64,000 nt of DNA, taken from Cryobacterium glaciale (GTDB taxonomy: Bacteria > Actinomycetota > Actinomycetes > Actinomycetales > Microbacteriaceae). A program made the position numbers and the translations under genes. The stretch is taken from contig NZ_SOEY01000030.1 in assembly GCF_004402535.1 (NCBI RefSeq), positions 219,801 through 283,800 on the forward strand, read 5' to 3'. The notes beneath the pieces are model-generated. The model was not told the origin of the DNA and ran no database searches. It worked only from the letters and a program-made list of their open reading frames with translations. Every line of letters begins with the position of its first letter. Within the stretch, counting starts at the first letter, position 1. Shown here in pieces: positions 33,601 through 42,600 of the stretch.

Positions 33601-33732
33601 ATGAGCGACACCGTTACCACCCCGCCCGTCTTCACCGATGCTGCCGGCCGTCCCACCATTGAACTCCTCGGCGCGGCCGCGGCGACCGACGAGGCCGCTG
33701 GCTCCTGCTGCGGTGGCGGTTGCTGCAGCTGA
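33601..33732 (+). CDS. Small Cys-rich protein with C-terminal CCGGGCC motif
   Basis: A 43-residue open frame too short for usual cut-offs. It has an AGGAG site eight bases before the ATG, ordinary codon use and its own strong terminator, so it is very probably expressed. It begins MSDTVTTPPVFTDAAGRP and ends AGSCCGGGCCS. The four cysteines at the extreme C-terminus suggest metal binding or thiol exchange. It lies directly downstream of a CPWC-bearing oxidoreductase, which could be its partner. No family is recognised with confidence. Confidence 0.75.
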   Translation: MSDTVTTPPVFTDAAGRPTIELLGAAAATDEAAGSCCGGGCCS

Positions 33733-33750
33733 TCTCGACCTCTGTTCTCG

Positions 33751-33801
33751 AAAGCGCAGCTGTCGCGCGGCCTGTTCAACCGGCCGGGCAGCTGCGCTTT
33801 T
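33751..33801 (+). terminator. Terminator of the small Cys-rich gene
   Basis: AAAGCGCAGCTG (33751-33762) pairs with CAGCTGCGCTTT (33789-33800), a perfect 12-bp stem with an inner GGCC/GGCC pairing, and ends in a T-run. It starts 19 bases after the small gene's stop. Confidence 0.88.
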
Positions 33802-33869
33802 GTGCGCCGTCTGCGGTCTTGCCCTGGCCGATTAGCGGATCCCTCGCTTTCTGGGAGAATTGACGCACC

Positions 33870-35048
33870 ATGACTTCATCCAGCCCCACCGTTGACACGC
33901 TCGCGCCGCCAGCAGTCGAACCGCTGCGAATAGGCCCGCTCACCCTCGACGTACCCGTAGTGCTCGCGCCGATGGCCGGCATCACGAATACCGCGTTCCG
34001 TCGGCTGTGCCGAGAATATGGTGCCGGTCTGTTCGTGAGCGAAATGATCACCTCGCGGGCGCTCGTGGAACGCAACACGGAGACGATGCGGCTGATCACC
34101 CACCATGAGAGCGAAACCACCCGGTCCATCCAGCTGTACGGTGTCGACCCGAAAACGGTCTCCGAAGCCGTGACGATGCTCGTCGCCGAGGACCGCGCCG
34201 ACCACATCGATCTTAATTTCGGCTGCCCGGTGCCCAAAGTCACCCGCAAGGGCGGGGGAGCGGCCCTGCCCTGGAAGATCGGCCTGTTCCGTCAGATAGT
34301 CGAAGCCGCTGTCACCGCGGCCGGCGCGGTTCCGCTCACCGTGAAAATGCGCAAGGGCATCGACGCCGACCACCTCACCTATCTGGAAGCCGGCAAGGCG
34401 GCTGCCGGAGCCGGCGTCGCATCCATCGCCCTGCACGGTCGCACGGCCGCGGAGTTCTACTCCGGCCACGCCGATTGGTCCGCCATCGAAAAACTCAAGA
34501 ACGCGATCAGCGATGTGCCGGTGCTCGGCAACGGCGACATCTGGTCAGCCGACGACGCCGTGCGCATGGTGCGCGAGACCGGCTGCGACGGTGTCGTGGT
34601 CGGACGCGGCTGCCTCGGCCGTCCCTGGCTGTTCGGCGACCTCGCCGCGGCGTTCCGCGGCCAACAACTCAAGGCCGAGCCGGGCCTCGGCCAGGTCATC
34701 AACGCGTTCCGCCGCCATGCCGAACTGCTCACCGAGTACTTCGACAGCGAAGACCGTGCCTGCCGCGACATCCGCAAGCATGTCGCCTGGTACTTCAAGG
34801 GTTACCCGGTGGGTGGTGACCTGCGTTCGAGCCTGGCCATGGTGCAGTCCCTGGCGCAGCTCGATGACCTGCTCGGAACTCTGGACGCGTCGCTGCCCTA
34901 CCCGGGCGCCGACGTCGAGGGGCCGCGCGGTCGCGCGGGAACACCGAAGAAGCCGTCCTTGCCGGAGCGCTGGCTCGAGTCGCAGGACCTTCTCGGCGCG
35001 CAACGACTGAATTTGACCGAGGGCGAAGGGGACACCAGCGGTGGCTAA
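33870..35048 (+). CDS. dusB: tRNA-dihydrouridine synthase (DusB type)
   Basis: FMN enzyme that reduces uridines in tRNA D-loops. The 392-residue protein has VLAPMAGITNTAFRRLCREYGAG at the start, NFGCPVPKVTRKGGGAAL with the catalytic Cys, the ALHGRTAAEFYSG segment and the FMN-phosphate motif VVGRGCLGRPWLF. The C-terminal helical domain (RDIRKHVAWYFKGYP) is typical. It overlaps dgt by 8 bases, giving the conserved dus-dgt-dnaG run. Confidence 0.94.
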   Translation: MTSSSPTVDTLAPPAVEPLRIGPLTLDVPVVLAPMAGITNTAFRRLCREYGAGLFVSEMITSRALVERNTETMRLITHHESETTRSIQLYGVDPKTVSEAVTMLVAEDRADHIDLNFGCPVPKVTRKGGGAALPWKIGLFRQIVEAAVTAAGAVPLTVKMRKGIDADHLTYLEAGKAAAGAGVASIALHGRTAAEFYSGHADWSAIEKLKNAISDVPVLGNGDIWSADDAVRMVRETGCDGVVVGRGCLGRPWLFGDLAAAFRGQQLKAEPGLGQVINAFRRHAELLTEYFDSEDRACRDIRKHVAWYFKGYPVGGDLRSSLAMVQSLAQLDDLLGTLDASLPYPGADVEGPRGRAGTPKKPSLPERWLESQDLLGAQRLNLTEGEGDTSGG

Positions 35049-36291
35049 CAAGACCGGATACAGCGAGACCGACGAGGCCCGCTGGTTTCCCGAAGAGCAC
35101 TACTCGCGGCGCAGCGATTTCGCCCGCGACCGGGCGCGCCTGCTGCATTCGAGCGCCCTGCGCCGCCTCGCGGCCAAAACGCAGGTGCTCAGCCCCACGG
35201 CCGGTCTCGACTTTGCCCGCAATCGGCTGACCCACTCGCTCGAGGTCGCCCAGGTCGGGCGGGAAATCGCCTCACGCCTCAACGTCGACCCCGACATCGT
35301 CGATACCGCCTGCCTGGCGCACGACATCGGGCATCCGCCGTTCGGCCATAACGGTGAGAAGGCGCTCAGCCTGTGGTCCGAAGACATCGGCGGCTTCGAG
35401 GGCAACGCGCAGACCCTGCGGCTGCTCACCCGGCTCGAACCGAAGGTGTTCGGCCCCGACGGCCACAGCTATGGCCTCAACCTCACCCGGGCGAGTCTCG
35501 ACGCGAGCTGCAAATATCCGTGGCCAGAGGGATCCTCGGTCTACGACCCGAGTGGGCGTGCCAAGTTCGGTTTCTACCAGGACGACATCGCCGCGTTCGA
35601 GTGGCTGCGCGAGGGCGCACCCGATCGTCAGCTCTGCATCGAAGCCCAGGTGATGGACCTTTCCGACGACATCGCCTACAGCGTGCACGACTTCGAAGAC
35701 GCCATCGTCAACGGATACGTCGACGTGGCAGCACTGAGTAGTCGTGTTAATCACGACGAACTCCTCGCGACGATGTCGGAATGGATCGGCGACGAAACCA
35801 GCGCCGACGATCTCGCGACCGCCTTCAACCGGCTCGACTCCCTCGATGTCTGGATGGACTCCTGGACCGCAGGGCGCCGCGACCAGGGGCACCTCAAGAA
35901 CCTCACGAGCCAGCTCATCGGCCGGTTCAGCGGTGCCGCCGTGCACGCCACCAAGGAGGCGCATCCCGGCGCGAACATGCTGCGCTTCGGGGCCAACGTG
36001 ATCGTGCCGCGCGAGATTCAGGCCGAAATCTCGGTGCTCAAGGGAATCGTCGCCGCGTTCGTCATGACCCGCAACACCCGCAAGCCCATCTATGTGCAGC
36101 AGCGGCAGGTGCTCACCCTGCTCGCCGAGACCCTGCATCAGTCCGGCGACGAACACCTCGACCCCGGTTTTCGCGAGGACTGGCAGGCTGCCACCGACGA
36201 TGCCGCCCGCAAGCGCGTCATCGTCGACCAGGTCGCAAGCCTGACCGACCAGTCCGCGCTGGCCTGGTACGAGCGCCTGGTGCAGGGCTAG
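35041..36291 (+). CDS. dgt: Deoxyguanosinetriphosphate triphosphohydrolase-like protein
   Basis: HD-domain enzyme that splits dNTPs to deoxynucleoside and triphosphate. The 416-residue protein begins with the family motif RSDFARDRARLLHSSALRRL, then has the metal-binding H...HD set (THSLEVAQVG, LAHDIGHPPFGHNGE) and the distal Asp in MDLSDDIAYSVHDFED. The GTG start overlaps the dus gene end. It precedes dnaG, as in most Micrococcales. Confidence 0.93.
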   Translation: MANKTGYSETDEARWFPEEHYSRRSDFARDRARLLHSSALRRLAAKTQVLSPTAGLDFARNRLTHSLEVAQVGREIASRLNVDPDIVDTACLAHDIGHPPFGHNGEKALSLWSEDIGGFEGNAQTLRLLTRLEPKVFGPDGHSYGLNLTRASLDASCKYPWPEGSSVYDPSGRAKFGFYQDDIAAFEWLREGAPDRQLCIEAQVMDLSDDIAYSVHDFEDAIVNGYVDVAALSSRVNHDELLATMSEWIGDETSADDLATAFNRLDSLDVWMDSWTAGRRDQGHLKNLTSQLIGRFSGAAVHATKEAHPGANMLRFGANVIVPREIQAEISVLKGIVAAFVMTRNTRKPIYVQQRQVLTLLAETLHQSGDEHLDPGFREDWQAATDDAARKRVIVDQVASLTDQSALAWYERLVQG

Positions 36292-36607
36292 CCCGCGTCC
36301 CTAACCTCCCTAACCCTTCCCACCAACCCTTTCCGGGCCCGGGCCCGGAAACCGGGCCCACGATAGAGCATGGGCCCAATTTCTGAACATGGGCCCAGCG
36401 CCAAACACGTTCTGAACCGCGGCGGGGGTGGGGTGTCCGCGGGGGTTGCGAGTTTTGAGTGTTTCCGGGGCGGTGTTCCCGGAAATGCTCGATGTCTGAG
36501 CGAGGAGCGGATATCCCATTCCCACCGGTCTCGAAAACGGCCACGTAGAGGAATGCCGTCGCCCACGCGGAACCGAACCTGTCAGACCGAGAAGATAGAA
36601 TTCAGAC
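36292..36607. other. 316-base intergenic region between dgt and dnaG
   Basis: No open frame here has homology or a ribosome site. The left half is unusual: pyrimidine-rich CCCTAACC-like stretches (36300-36330) followed by a cluster of five GGGCCC sites (36335-36396). The right half leads into the dnaG ribosome site. The function is unknown. Confidence 0.8.
36330..36396. repeat. GGGCCC palindrome cluster
   Basis: GGGCCC occurs five times in 62 bases (36335, 36341, 36354, 36372, 36391). The first two form a perfect 22-bp palindrome with arms TTTCCGGGCCC (36330-36351). The last two share the longer context CATGGGCCCA. It could fold strongly as RNA and may serve as terminator for the dus-dgt transcript, but there is no T-run. 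Confidence 0.8.
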
Positions 36608-38473
36608 ATGGCTGGACTGATTCGACAAAGTGACATCGAAGAGGTCAAGGCCCGCACCAACATCGCCGACATCATCGGTGACTACGTCACCCTGAAGTCC
36701 GCCGGCGTCGGTTCGATGAAGGGCCTCTGCCCCTTCCACGACGAGCGCAGCCCGAGCTTTCATGTGCGCCCGCAGGTTGGTTTTTACCACTGCTTCGGTT
36801 GTGGTGAAAGCGGCGACGTCTACTCCTTTCTGCAAAAGATGGACCACGTCAGCTTCAGCGAAGCCGTCGAACGCCTCGCCGGCCGGGTCGGCCTCGATCT
36901 GCACTACGAAGACGGCTCCGGCGCAGCCCCCGACCATGGCAATCGCGCCCGCCTGCTCGCTGCCAACCAGGCAGCCTCCGAGTTCTTCATCGACCAGCTC
37001 GGCAGCGCTGGCGCCGACGTGGGCCGGGCCTTCCTCGGCCAGCGTGGTTTCGATGCGGCCGCCGCGACCCGCTTCGGCGTCGGCTTCGCGCCGAAGAGTT
37101 GGGACGAGCTCACCAACCACCTGCGCGGTCGCGGATTCACCACCGAAGAATTGACCCTCTCCGGCCTGGTCTCCAGCGGCGACCGGGGAATCTACGACCG
37201 ATTCCGCGGCCGTCTGGTCTGGCCGATTCGCGACATCACCGGCCAGACCATCGGCTTCGGCGCCCGCAAACTGCTCGACGATGACAAAGGGCCCAAATAC
37301 CTGAACACCCCGGAGTCGCCGGTCTACCACAAGGCCCAGGTGCTCTACGGGCTCGACCTTGCCAAACGCGACATCTCCCGCAGCCACCAGGTCGTCGTGG
37401 TCGAGGGCTACACCGACGTGATGGCCTGCCACCTGGCCGGCATCACGACGGCCGTCGCCACCTGTGGAACCTCCTTCGGCGTCGACCACATCAAGGTGCT
37501 TCGGCGGGTGCTCGGCGACGACTCGGGCGTCGGCGAAGTCGTGTTCACCTTCGACCCGGATGCCGCCGGCCAGAAGGCCGCCATGCGTGCGTTCAGCGAA
37601 GAGCAGCGGTTCTCCGCCCAAACCTACGTGGCGGTTGGACCGGAGGGACTCGATCCCTGTGACCTGCGCCTGCAGCGCGGTGATGACGCCGTGCGTCGGC
37701 TGGTCGACTCCAAGAAGCCCATGTTCGAGTTTATGATTCGGCAGATTCTCTCCCAGTACAACCTCGACACCGTCGAGGGTCGCGCCGCCGCACTGCGCGC
37801 CGCCGCCCCCGTCGTCGGCGAAATTCGTGATCCCGTGCTGCGGCCCGGTTACACGCGCGAACTAGCCCGCATGCTCGGCGTCGACATGGGAGACGTCGCG
37901 AAGGCCGTCACCAACGCCCAGTCCGGCGCGCGGGCCTCGGCGAGCGGCGGCCCGAACGCGCCCCGGCATGCCGGGGTGGTCGAAGTGTTGCCGGAGCGTC
38001 CGTTCTCGCTCGTCGAATTGCCGACCGACCCGGTCACCCGGCTCGAACGGGACGGCCTCATGGCCATGCTGCAACGGCCCACTCTGATCGGCCGGGACAT
38101 CCTCGACAGCGCGGTGCAGACATCCTTTGCGAACAGTTCACTCGCGGTCGTGCGCGACGCGATCGCCGCCAGTCTGGCGCACTTCGAAGCGACCGACTGG
38201 CTCGATCGGGTGGTCTCCGAAGTGCCAGACACCTTCAAGAACCTCGTGCAGGAACTCGCCATGGCGAACCTGCCCGAACGCACCGAAAAAGACGTCGCCC
38301 GCTACGTACGCGATATCACGATCGTGCTCATCGACAAGGACCTGCTCCGGCTCAAGGCCGAGTTGCTCGGCCGCCTCCAACGAGCGGATGCCGCCGACAC
38401 CGAGATGTACCGCACCCTCCAGCGCGAACTGGTGCGGGTCGAAGCCGAGCGACGAGCCCTCCGCGACGAATGA
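36608..38473 (+). CDS. dnaG: DNA primase
   Basis: Makes RNA primers for replication. The 621-residue protein has an N-terminal CHC2 zinc-binding domain (CPFHDERSPSFHV, then YHCFGCG), a catalytic core with the VVVEGYTDVMACHLAG and FDPDAAGQ TOPRIM motifs (about residues 262-325), and a C-terminal helicase-binding domain. The ATG at 36608 gives MAGLIRQSDIEEVKARTNI, the family start. It ends the conserved run and is followed by the peptide transporter operon. Confidence 0.96.
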   Translation: MAGLIRQSDIEEVKARTNIADIIGDYVTLKSAGVGSMKGLCPFHDERSPSFHVRPQVGFYHCFGCGESGDVYSFLQKMDHVSFSEAVERLAGRVGLDLHYEDGSGAAPDHGNRARLLAANQAASEFFIDQLGSAGADVGRAFLGQRGFDAAAATRFGVGFAPKSWDELTNHLRGRGFTTEELTLSGLVSSGDRGIYDRFRGRLVWPIRDITGQTIGFGARKLLDDDKGPKYLNTPESPVYHKAQVLYGLDLAKRDISRSHQVVVVEGYTDVMACHLAGITTAVATCGTSFGVDHIKVLRRVLGDDSGVGEVVFTFDPDAAGQKAAMRAFSEEQRFSAQTYVAVGPEGLDPCDLRLQRGDDAVRRLVDSKKPMFEFMIRQILSQYNLDTVEGRAAALRAAAPVVGEIRDPVLRPGYTRELARMLGVDMGDVAKAVTNAQSGARASASGGPNAPRHAGVVEVLPERPFSLVELPTDPVTRLERDGLMAMLQRPTLIGRDILDSAVQTSFANSSLAVVRDAIAASLAHFEATDWLDRVVSEVPDTFKNLVQELAMANLPERTEKDVARYVRDITIVLIDKDLLRLKAELLGRLQRADAADTEMYRTLQRELVRVEAERRALRDE

Positions 38474-38692
38474 CCCGGCCACCGGTCTCTTTGCCTGCGG
38501 CACCAACATCTGAGCGCAAAATCTCAAACTGCAACACATGAGCCCGTGATTGTTGCAGATATGTAAAGAAGCTGCGGTTGATCGTGGCGATCTGCGAATT
38601 CTGTGCTAATTCTTGGCTAACAGCAATGAGCAGCTGCGCCCATTTTCGGGTTCTCCTGGTCATGAGACTTCTACAGGAAGAGGACGACGGAT

Positions 38693-40324
38693 ATGACATC
38701 CGCATTCACTAACGGCAAGCGCGCTCTCGCTGCCACAGCCGGACTCGCCGCTGCGGCGCTGTTTCTGGCCGGCTGCTCCGCGGGCGGTTCCACCACCAGC
38801 ACCTCCGGCAGTACGATCACGGTCGGTACTACCGACAAGATCACAGTGCTCGACCCGGCCGGGTCCTATGACGCGGGGTCGTTCGCCGTGCAGACCCAGG
38901 TGTTTCCGTTCCTCATGAACAGCCCGTACGGTACGTCTGATGTCGAGCCTGACATCGCAACCAAGGCTGAATTCACCTCGCCGACCGAGTACACGGTCAC
39001 GCTCAAGCCCGACCTGAAATGGGCCAACGGAAACGCGCTGACGTCCTCGGATGTCAAGTTCAGCTTCGACCGCCAGCTCGCCATCAACGACGCCAGCGGC
39101 CCTGCAGTTCTGCTGTATAACTTCGACAGCGTCGCTACCCCCGACGACACCACTGTGGTATTCACGTTGAAGGCCGCCAACGATCAGGTCTTCCCGCAGA
39201 TTCTCTCCAGCCCTGCCGGAGCGATCGTCGATGAGGAGACATTCTCGGCTGATGCCCTCACCCCGGACGATGACATCGTCAAGGCGAAAGCGTTCGCCGG
39301 CCAGTACGAGCTCACCACCTACAACTTCAACAGCCTTCTCGCCTACAAGGCCTACGAGGGCTACCAGGGCCTGCTCGGCCCGGCAAAGACAGAGAACATC
39401 AACGTGAAGTACTTCACGGATGCCTCCAACATGAAGCTCGACATTCAGGAAGGAAACATCGACGTTGCATGGCGCAGCCTGTCGGCCACCGATGTCGACG
39501 ACCTGCGCGGTAACGACAAAGTGAAGGTGGTTGACGGTCCCGGTGGCGAGATTCGCTACATCACCTTCAACTTCAACACCCAGCCGTTCGGTGCAACGAC
39601 CGCTGAGGCCGATCCGGCCAAGGCCCTCGCCGTGCGCACCGCCGTTGCTGATGTCGTCGATCGTGAAGAATTGGCCGATCAGGTCTACAAGGGCAGCTAT
39701 TCCACGCTGTACTCCTACGTTCCTGACGGTCTGACCGGCGCCAACGAGTCCCTTAAGGGCCTCTACGGCGACGGCGAAGGCGGCCCGGACGTCGACAAAG
39801 CCAAGGCCGCGCTTGATGCTGCCGGTGTAACGACCCCCGTCGTGCTGAACCTGCAGTACAACACCGATCACTACGGCCCCGGCTCGAGCGACGAGTACGC
39901 GTTGATCAAGAACCAGCTCGAGTCCTCCGACCTGTTCACGGTCAACCTGCAGTCCACCGAGTACGTGCAGTACTCAAAGGATCGCGTTCTCGACCTGTAC
40001 CCGATCTTTCAGCTGGGCTGGTTCCCGGACTACTCCGACGCCGACAACTATCTCAACCCGTTCTTCGGCCAGGACAGCTTCTTGAAGATCCACTACGAGA
40101 ACCAGGAAGTCATCGACCTCATCACGGAGCAGGCCGTCACCGGCGATGCCGCAGCCCGCACCGCACTGATCGAAGAAATCCAGGACAAGGTTGCAGCCGA
40201 CCTGCCGACCATTCCGCTTCTACAGGGATCGCAGATCGCCATCACCGGAACAAGCGTCACGGGTACCGAAGACACCCTCGACGCGTCCTTCAAGTTCCGC
40301 TACGGCGCCCTATCCAAGGGATAA
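38693..40324 (+). CDS. Peptide/opine-type ABC transporter substrate-binding lipoprotein
   Basis: SBP family 5 (DppA/OppA-like) binding protein for an ABC importer, probably of peptides; the ligand is unknown. The 543-residue protein has a signal peptide ending in the lipobox LAGC (Cys about residue 28), then SBP_bac_5 features: DPAGSYDAGSF, the FSFDRQL segment, FQLGWFPDYSDADNYLNPFF. GAGGACG stands before the ATG. It is the first gene of a five-gene importer operon and is followed by a strong internal terminator, which would leave it the most expressed member. Confidence 0.92.
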   Translation: MTSAFTNGKRALAATAGLAAAALFLAGCSAGGSTTSTSGSTITVGTTDKITVLDPAGSYDAGSFAVQTQVFPFLMNSPYGTSDVEPDIATKAEFTSPTEYTVTLKPDLKWANGNALTSSDVKFSFDRQLAINDASGPAVLLYNFDSVATPDDTTVVFTLKAANDQVFPQILSSPAGAIVDEETFSADALTPDDDIVKAKAFAGQYELTTYNFNSLLAYKAYEGYQGLLGPAKTENINVKYFTDASNMKLDIQEGNIDVAWRSLSATDVDDLRGNDKVKVVDGPGGEIRYITFNFNTQPFGATTAEADPAKALAVRTAVADVVDREELADQVYKGSYSTLYSYVPDGLTGANESLKGLYGDGEGGPDVDKAKAALDAAGVTTPVVLNLQYNTDHYGPGSSDEYALIKNQLESSDLFTVNLQSTEYVQYSKDRVLDLYPIFQLGWFPDYSDADNYLNPFFGQDSFLKIHYENQEVIDLITEQAVTGDAAARTALIEEIQDKVAADLPTIPLLQGSQIAITGTSVTGTEDTLDASFKFRYGALSKG

Positions 40325-40362
40325 GTAGTTGAGCGACTAGAGTTTTCTCTAGTTTGAACTCC

Positions 40363-40404
40363 GGGGGCGTCCAGCTAATCACCACGCTGGACGCCCCCGA
40401 TTCT
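40363..40404 (+). terminator. Intra-operon terminator after the binding-protein gene
   Basis: GGGGGCGTCCAG (40363-40374) pairs perfectly with CTGGACGCCCCC (40387-40398), followed by GATTCTTTTT. It lies 39 bases past the binding-protein stop and 28 bases before the first permease start. A smaller hairpin, ACTAGAG-TTTT-CTCTAGT, sits just upstream (40336-40353). Partial termination here would set a high binding-protein to permease ratio. Confidence 0.9.
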
Positions 40405-40426
40405 TTTTGCAAATCGTGAGGTAGTT

Positions 40427-41518
40427 ATGACCACTGTGGCCGTGAAGCCATCCGTTCCCGTTGGTGGACGTGTTTCAAAGAAGAAGACCAGCCCTGGTGG
40501 AGGAATCGGTCGGTATCTCCTGATTCGGTTCTTGCTCATCTTTCCCACGATCTTCATCCTGGTGTCGATGGTGTTCTGGCTGATGCGCACCACCGGCGAC
40601 CCCATTACGGCCGCCCTGGGCGGTAAATTGCCCCCCGAGCAGCTGGCCGAGCGAATTCAGGCGGCCGGGTACGACCGACCGATTATTGTGCAGTACTTCG
40701 AATACCTCGGCCAGGTTTTCACCGGTAACTTCGGAACCACCATCAGCACGAACCGGCCGGTGTCCGAAGTGCTCCTGACCTATGGGTCGGCGACCGCCGA
40801 GCTTGTCTTCTACGCGCTCATCGTCGCCTTCGTGATCGGGATCCCACTCGGAATGGTCGCCGCCTATTGGCGGGACAAGGCACCGGATGCCTTCCTCCGC
40901 GTGTTCGCCATCCTCTGCTATGCCACCCCGGTCTTCTTTGCCGGTCTGCTGCTGAAGCTCGTTTTTGCCGTATGGCTCAACGTGCTTCCCGTTGCCGGCC
41001 GATCCACGACCGGGTCGGAGCTCCAATTGCAGCTACTACCCAATCCAACCGGCATCTACACGATCGATGCCTTGCGCACCGGTGACCCCGCAGTACTCGG
41101 CGACGTACTCGCGCATGCAGTCCTGCCAGGTGTGGCTCTTGGGCTGTTGACCGCCGGCGTCTTTCTCCGGCTCGTGCGCACCAACGTCATCGGTACGCTG
41201 GGCACCGACTATGTGGATGCCGCCCGCTCGCGTGGTGTCAACGAGTTCCGGCTGGTGAGCAAGCACGCCTACCGACCAGCACTTATCCCGATCATCACCG
41301 TCATCGGCCTGCAAATTGCCCTTCTGCTGGGCGGTGCGGTGTTGACCGAAACCACCTTCGAATGGCAAGGCCTCGGCTTTATGCTCATCGAATTCATTAA
41401 GGCCCGCGACTTCGTGGCCGTGCAGGGAATCGTGGCGCTCCTCGCCGTGATCGTTGCCCTATCCAACTTCATCGTGGACATCATTGCCGCGCTCATCGAC
41501 CCGCGAGTGAGGTACTAG
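40427..41518 (+). CDS. ABC transporter permease (DppB type)
   Basis: First membrane subunit of the peptide-type importer. The 363-residue protein has an N-terminal cytoplasmic tail, a first helix (about residues 27-49), the RPIIVQYFEYLGQVFTGNFG segment and five further helices. The EAA-loop region is DYVDAARSRGVNEFRLVSKHAYRPALIP. It is separated from the second permease gene by two bases. Confidence 0.93.
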   Translation: MTTVAVKPSVPVGGRVSKKKTSPGGGIGRYLLIRFLLIFPTIFILVSMVFWLMRTTGDPITAALGGKLPPEQLAERIQAAGYDRPIIVQYFEYLGQVFTGNFGTTISTNRPVSEVLLTYGSATAELVFYALIVAFVIGIPLGMVAAYWRDKAPDAFLRVFAILCYATPVFFAGLLLKLVFAVWLNVLPVAGRSTTGSELQLQLLPNPTGIYTIDALRTGDPAVLGDVLAHAVLPGVALGLLTAGVFLRLVRTNVIGTLGTDYVDAARSRGVNEFRLVSKHAYRPALIPIITVIGLQIALLLGGAVLTETTFEWQGLGFMLIEFIKARDFVAVQGIVALLAVIVALSNFIVDIIAALIDPRVRY

Positions 41519-41520
41519 TC

Positions 41521-42600
41521 ATGACAACACTCACTACCGAAGCCACGAACGTGCCCAAGGCCCCGCTGTGGACCCGGCTGCCCGTCGTGCACCAACTCCG
41601 CCAGAGCATCGGCCTGCAACGGGGCATGCTCGTGGTCGGCCTCATCATCACCGGTGTGTTCATCCTGACGGCAATTTTCGCTCCCCTCCTCGCACCGTAC
41701 GGCTACAGCCAACTCCGCGGTGATAACGGTCTTTTCGGGGCGCAGCAGGCACCGAGCGGGGAACACCTGCTCGGCACCACCGTCGGCGGCTACGACGTGC
41801 TCTCCCGCGTGATCTGGGGTTCGCAAACCGCGATCACCGTCATGGTCGTCGCTGTGCTGCTGTCGATCTTCGCCGGCGTGGCCCTCGGCCTCGTCTCCGG
41901 CTACTTCGGAGGCTGGCTCGACCGCGTGCTCGTCGTCATCTGCGACGCCGTCTACGCCTTCCCGGCGCTGTTGCTCGCCATCGTCATGGGCATCGTCATC
42001 TCCGGCGGTCGCTCCGACCTCTTCGGCGGCATCCTCGCAGCGGCGATCTCGATCACCGTCGTGTTCATTCCACAGTATTTCCGAGTGATCCGCGCCGAAA
42101 CCGTGCGCATCAAGGCCGAGGCCTACGTCGAGTCGGCGCGAGTGCTCGGTGCCAGCAATGGTCGCATCATGTTCCGTCACGTACTGCGCAATGCGACTCG
42201 CACGCTGCCGTTGATCTTCACGCTCAACGCGTCGGAGGCGCTGCTGACCCTGGCCGGCCTCGGCTTCATCGGCTTCGGTATTGAACCGTCTTCCGCCGCC
42301 GAGTGGGGCTACGACTTGAACAAATCGCTCTCCGACGTCTCGAGCGGCATCTGGTGGACCAGCCTGTTCCCCGGGCTAGCCATCGTGCTCGTCGTTCTCG
42401 GCATCACCCTGGTCGGTGAAAGCCTCAACGACCTCGCCGACCCGCGCCTGCGCAGTCGGCGCGCCCCAGGCAAGACCGCAGTGGCCCCCATTACTCCGGC
42501 CGAGATACGTGACCCGGCCGGACGCATCGATCCGAGTGGAATTTACGGTTCCCTGAGCACTCCGCGAGTACGATCAGACGGATTGGAATCCACCTCATGA
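41521..42600 (+). CDS. ABC transporter permease (DppC type)
   Basis: Second membrane subunit of the same importer. The 359-residue protein has a first helix at about residues 40-62, a periplasmic segment with HLLGTTVGGYDVLSRVIWGSQTAI, a characteristic DppC feature, and the EAA-loop YVESARVLGASNGRIMFRHVLRNA. The C-terminal tail of about 50 residues is cytoplasmic. It overlaps the ATPase gene by 4 bases (ATGA). Confidence 0.93.
   Translation: MTTLTTEATNVPKAPLWTRLPVVHQLRQSIGLQRGMLVVGLIITGVFILTAIFAPLLAPYGYSQLRGDNGLFGAQQAPSGEHLLGTTVGGYDVLSRVIWGSQTAITVMVVAVLLSIFAGVALGLVSGYFGGWLDRVLVVICDAVYAFPALLLAIVMGIVISGGRSDLFGGILAAAISITVVFIPQYFRVIRAETVRIKAEAYVESARVLGASNGRIMFRHVLRNATRTLPLIFTLNASEALLTLAGLGFIGFGIEPSSAAEWGYDLNKSLSDVSSGIWWTSLFPGLAIVLVVLGITLVGESLNDLADPRLRSRRAPGKTAVAPITPAEIRDPAGRIDPSGIYGSLSTPRVRSDGLESTS

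Noticed and set aside
36330-36396. GGGCCC array considered as a CRISPR
   Set aside because: Units are 6-10 bases with irregular spacing and no cas genes nearby.
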